Assembly (NCBI GenBank): GCA_051294375.1
Contig: CM119268.1
Span: forward strand, 10,423,607 to 10,487,606
Length of the DNA stretch: 64,000 bases
From: Paraspadella gotoi
Taxonomy: Eukaryota > Chaetognatha
Direction: 5' to 3'
Shown: one piece after another, positions 57,798 through 64,000 of the stretch
Position numbering within the stretch: the stretch's first letter is position 1
Layout of the letters: each line of letters starts with the position of its first letter
Program-made: the position numbers and the translations under genes
The notes under the pieces: generated by a model
The model's input: the letters and a program-made list of their open reading frames with translations, nothing else
The model's database searches: none
Told to the model about the DNA's origin: nothing

Positions 57798-59209
57798 ATG
57801 GCTCTTGTGGATCCATTTCCTTCTCCTTCCGAGGCCTTCGCTTCCCAGTTTGCCGTGGTCCTTATGGAATATTCGCTTAAGCTGGCGCGCATCGCTGGTG
57901 GGTTTATTCTACACGTAGTCGTCGCTTTGGTTTTTAACCGCTAATCTCACTCCCTCTTTTCTCTCAGGCACCCGCCTCTTTTTGCTGGTAGAAGCTCCGG
58001 ACGGACGGCGCTATTCGGGGGATCGTCTTCTGTGCCACGCCTTCGTCTCAGACGCTTTGCGTCACCAACCCGGCGACGTTGAGATGAGCGTCGATCACGG
58101 CGTCGCGGCACTTCATCCCCGCAACTCTGGGTTCGTAACGGATTGAGAAATCAAATAAAATAAATAAAATAAAATAAATCAAATAAAATCAACGCAGCCC
58201 GCTCTGCCCGCTGTGGTATTCATTTTCTTTCGCTCTCAGGTTTTCTCGAAAACGGAGCTCCGTCGGCTTTGATTATGACTTTGAGGACGACATGAGCAGA
58301 AAGAAGAAATCCAAGAGGTCTACCCCGAATTCGTCGTCAACTTCCCCGCCGAATTCGAGGACTCTGTGGAGCGATGACTTCGGAAAAACGGACCTCATTC
58401 AAGTCGTCGACGCCGTTGCCGGTAAATCTATATTCATTTGAGGATAACGAACATTTTTTTAACAAATAGTATTTATTCTTGGCCAATAAAATCCATTTAG
58501 TAATCTTTAATTTCTTCATTGGCTGTACGATGACGCTGCTACTTAACGATAACATTGTCATGTTGGTGACAGAGTTATATTTACGTTTTTATTTATATTT
58601 TCCCACATTCAGGAGATGACATAAAGGGGGATTGGCTGAACCACTCTAGTTACCCGATCCCCGCGCCTGACTCTCAGTCCGTCTTCCCTCTTCCTTATCC
58701 TCCTCCGCCGAATATGCTCAACCTCAACGATAACAACGATTTTCTGAGTCTTTCTCATTCGAGCAACAATCACGTCGAACACGACACTTCCTGGGTCTTG
58801 AAGGTGAGGGACCCATTCAGTAAGGAAATATGTACAATTATATTTTCGCAGGCAAATATAATCTGTATCCCTTTTCTTTCAGGAATTCATTCCCAATAAC
58901 TCCAAAGTGGAACAGGTACGAACTATACACGACCAGAATCTCTTCGTCAACAAATTGTCTTCAGGCTCCAAACTCGGCGTCGGATTGATGCACGACTTCT
59001 CACGAAACGTCAGCGAGCGATGCCGACATCGCCAGGCCGACAAGTGCAACGGTTATTTCAATAGATGCTTCGAGGATCTTTGGTCTTACTTCGATAACCT
59101 CCATCAATTAAAACTCGGCGACAACAACGACAGTCCCGAGCACGGCTGGCGATTCAAGACGCTTTACTCCAATCTTAAGTGGATCGCCAGGCAGAATTTT
59201 AAACACTAG
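57798..59209 (+). CDS. Unrecognised protein with MADS-like N-terminal segment (paralogue 2)
   Basis: Five exons (57798-57897, 57968-58130, 58240-58421, 58613-58803, 58883-59209) give about 320 aa. Residues 15-60 (FAVVLMEYSLKLARIAG, RLFLLVEAPDGRRYSGD, RLLCHAF) align with paralogue 1 (ILMETAMKLSALTD, VFVLVETQEGRRFSGK, RHLCDAY) without a gap and with GRR(F/Y)SG and LC identical. The first intron is at a different position: here it falls before the strand, in paralogue 1 after it. A basic segment follows (RKKKSKRS, probable NLS), then a proline/asparagine-rich linker, and a C-terminal globule with Cys, His and Trp (RCRHRQADKCNGYFNRC, SNLKWIARQ) unlike paralogue 1. Function unknown; nuclear location inferred. 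Confidence 0.7.
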
Positions 59210-59637
59210 GCCGGGTTTTGTTGGCTTTCATTTATCGGCGCGTGCTTTTTAAATTTTTATATTAAAAGTCTTCCTTTATTTGCTCTCTCTCGGCCTCAAA
59301 ATCATTCCATACATCATTGCATGCGTTCTACTATATTTTAGTTCTCTCGCTCTCTCACAATTCATTCAAATGTATAATAAACCACCGCCAGTTCTGAGTT
59401 ATAAATATTTTGTTTTGTCTCTTTTAAATCTTGCGATATCATTTTTTTTTCAGAATATTTTTATTCCGATGGCGCTTATAGAACTCTAACCAACCATGAC
59501 GTTTACATATATTTTTACCCAAGAAAAACGACTGTGATATAAAATATTTTAGCTCCGATTGGCCTTCTTCATTATTCCACGAATCCTGCCACTCATAATT
59601 GCCTGAATTTTCCATTTGCCCATTGATTAATAACTGA

Positions 59638-62293
<2,656 letters not shown>

Positions 62294-63348
62294 GAAGGAA
62301 TTAAGGTCTTTTGCTTTCGTATATTTCCATTCACTCTCACTTTTACCTCCGCCCTTTCTTAACTTGTGCCTTATTGCTTTGATACGTTTTTGAAATCTTG
62401 TTATACTTGAAACCAAAGCGTCAATCACGAAAAAGGGGAAAGATGCCCCGCGATTGAGAAAGTCCCCGCCTTAAAGGTGCTTTAGGTCTGGATGACGTTT
62501 ATCTTTTCTATTCGAGTTCGATCCCCAAACGTTTTTGTTAGGGTCGCTTGCAATTTCCTCACTTCGTGTATCGTTGCGATTCTTTTCAATTCGATTACGT
62601 AATTTGATCGCGTTTATGAGTTAGATTTTGATTATATTTTTTATGTCAGTCGAGGTTTTTTGTCGCTCTTGCTCAAATGAGAGCATATCGATTAAAACTA
62701 GTATTTTTTATAAGTCTTACTTTGGAAATTAAATGGCCGGTTTTCTCAAGTTTTTTTTTTAAATTAACTACCAAAAGCTCAATAATAGTGGAAATTAAAA
62801 TGTCTTTTAATGATCCTTGAACATTAAAAAAAATTACTGTTCTTACATTGTATTTTTTTGCTGAATCGAGTTTTAGACATTGAAATTTTAGTTTCCCCCT
62901 CTAAAGTAATGTTAAATTTTACCTCCATATCTTTTCTGATACGGGTAACTCACAGCCCAATTTTTTTCTACACCCATTTTTGTTATTTTATATTTTTATT
63001 TAATTACTATTATTTTTACCTATACCACTCAAAATATTTTAGATTAATTATTTTTTTCTCCATGTAGTATTAGATCTAAATTTTCCGCTTGTGTAAGTTT
63101 TTTTAAACCTCACAATTACATCGTGATTTTTAACAAATTCGTTTTTTTTTTTCTTTACTTTTCTGGCGGCTACTAAGTTATATTATCTAGCCAGGGAATT
63201 TTACAGGTACTTGTTCATTTGAGGTCTCTTTTTTATTTTTATTTTTAACAATATATCTAAAGCTACGAACGAGGCATTTTTATTAATTTCAATCCGACGT
63301 CTAATTAATCTGGTGGGCGGCCCGAACTCTCTTATCAAGTTCATCCTT
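62294..63348. other. Spacer between convergent genes
   Basis: Holds the 3' ends of AMPK alpha (plus) and AMP deaminase (minus). Very A/T-rich with many T runs; no gene or repeat copy recognised. Confidence 0.5.
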
Positions 63349-64000
63349 TCATTTCTTCTGGTAAGCATCGGTAACGGTCTTGAGTTCCTCCAGCAACGTC
63401 TGATGTCGATACTCCATCCGGGTGTTTGGCACGTTGGTCTTTTGAACGTCGTTGGAAGCGGCACCCTCTTTGCTGAGGTAGTTCTCACCGATCCAAGCCT
63501 AAGAAATCCCGTGACGAATGTCTTAGGAGAAATCCACGAGGGTTGTGGGAAATAAAATCCCGCAAGTTCAGCTCACCTGCTTGAGAGCGTGAGCGAACGA
63601 GGACATGAAAACGCTGTTTCTCGCCAATTCGCACAAATCCGCCGTGCTTAGCTTCCAGACCTGCGTGCCGAGTATCGTCGTATTGGAATCAAAATCAACC
63701 AGATTGCGTCAATTTTTTTTTGTTTTTCGTCATAAACCTGAGCGGCGACGCTGTATTCTTCCATTAAAGGCTCCTTGGTATAATGGAACTGCAGCGGGTC
63801 GTCGGTGGAGAGCGAAATAAGTAAACCTCTTGCCAAATATTGCGGCAAAGGATTCTTGTTGTATTCCAGAAACAGTTTGTTGTTGCTAAGCGGCGACATG
63901 GCGACGCCCATCTGAAAAGTTAATAACTTTTCAAAGGGGTGATAATAGTTAAGCATAGGCGATAGGGGCTTGTGTAATGAAAATTAAGAAGCATTCCTCC
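63349..64000 (-). CDS. AMPD: AMP deaminase, C-terminal part (continues beyond the window)
   Basis: Three last exons on the minus strand (63911-63738, 63660-63577, 63498-63349; the gene continues past 64000, where the window shows intron). AMPD converts AMP to IMP in the purine nucleotide cycle. The visible part has the metal-binding and catalytic segment [15 protein letters not shown], then [20 protein letters not shown] (conserved Asp pair), [48 protein letters not shown] and [20 protein letters not shown]. The stop is at 63349-63351. AMPD removes AMP, the activator of AMPK encoded just upstream, but the two genes are convergent and not co-transcribed. Confidence 0.95.

Overview
The window is nuclear DNA from a compact animal genome. 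Genes are split by many short introns (mostly 50-120 bp, GT-AG). The proteins are metazoan: a tetraspanin, a FMRFamide-receptor-like GPCR, a PI3K regulatory subunit with RhoGAP and SH2 domains, a fused CAD protein and AMPK alpha. I cannot place the phylum from sequence alone. I rebuilt reading frames across introns by hand; summed exon lengths are divisible by three in every complete model. OGDH (1023 aa), XPC (940 aa), RPL26 (145 aa) and CAD (2275 aa) come out at or near the known animal lengths.

Layout: 1-1.3 kb has no gene but holds a reverse-strand SINE-like repeat. A two-finger zinc-finger protein (minus, 1.3-2.6 kb) faces a BTB/zinc-finger gene (plus, 3.5-7.8 kb). A plus-strand run follows: VMP1, CIAPIN1, RPL26, a tetraspanin and OGDH (15.3-21.9 kb). 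A rhodopsin-class GPCR lies on the minus strand (22.2-23.9 kb), head to head with CHCHD4/MIA40. Then come XPC (25.3-30.0 kb), CAD (30.1-42.1 kb), ARH3/ADPRS (43.9-45.5 kb), a large PI3K p85 (45.8-51.1 kb), an unrecognised gene with a MADS-like N-terminus (52.9-54.6 kb), RagA (55.8-57.0 kb), a second MADS-like gene (57.8-59.2 kb), AMPK alpha (59.6-62.3 kb), and the 3' end of AMP deaminase (minus, 63.3 kb to the window edge).

The gene set is mostly housekeeping: TCA cycle, pyrimidine synthesis, cytosolic Fe-S assembly, mitochondrial import, DNA repair and autophagy. Several neighbours act in nutrient and energy signalling (p85, RagA, AMPK, AMPD, CAD), probably by chance.

Introns and spacers carry a lively repeat layer: one SINE-like family (seven same-strand copies, two tandem pairs), two or three families of terminal-inverted-repeat DNA elements with SINE copies nested inside, two hammerhead-like ribozyme motifs, several tandem repeats, and a triplicated splice acceptor in OGDH. 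The most novel signals are the two MADS-like paralogues flanking RagA, the SH3-C1-C1-RhoGAP-SH2-iSH2-SH2 architecture of p85, the hammerhead-like motifs, and the decoy acceptors in OGDH.
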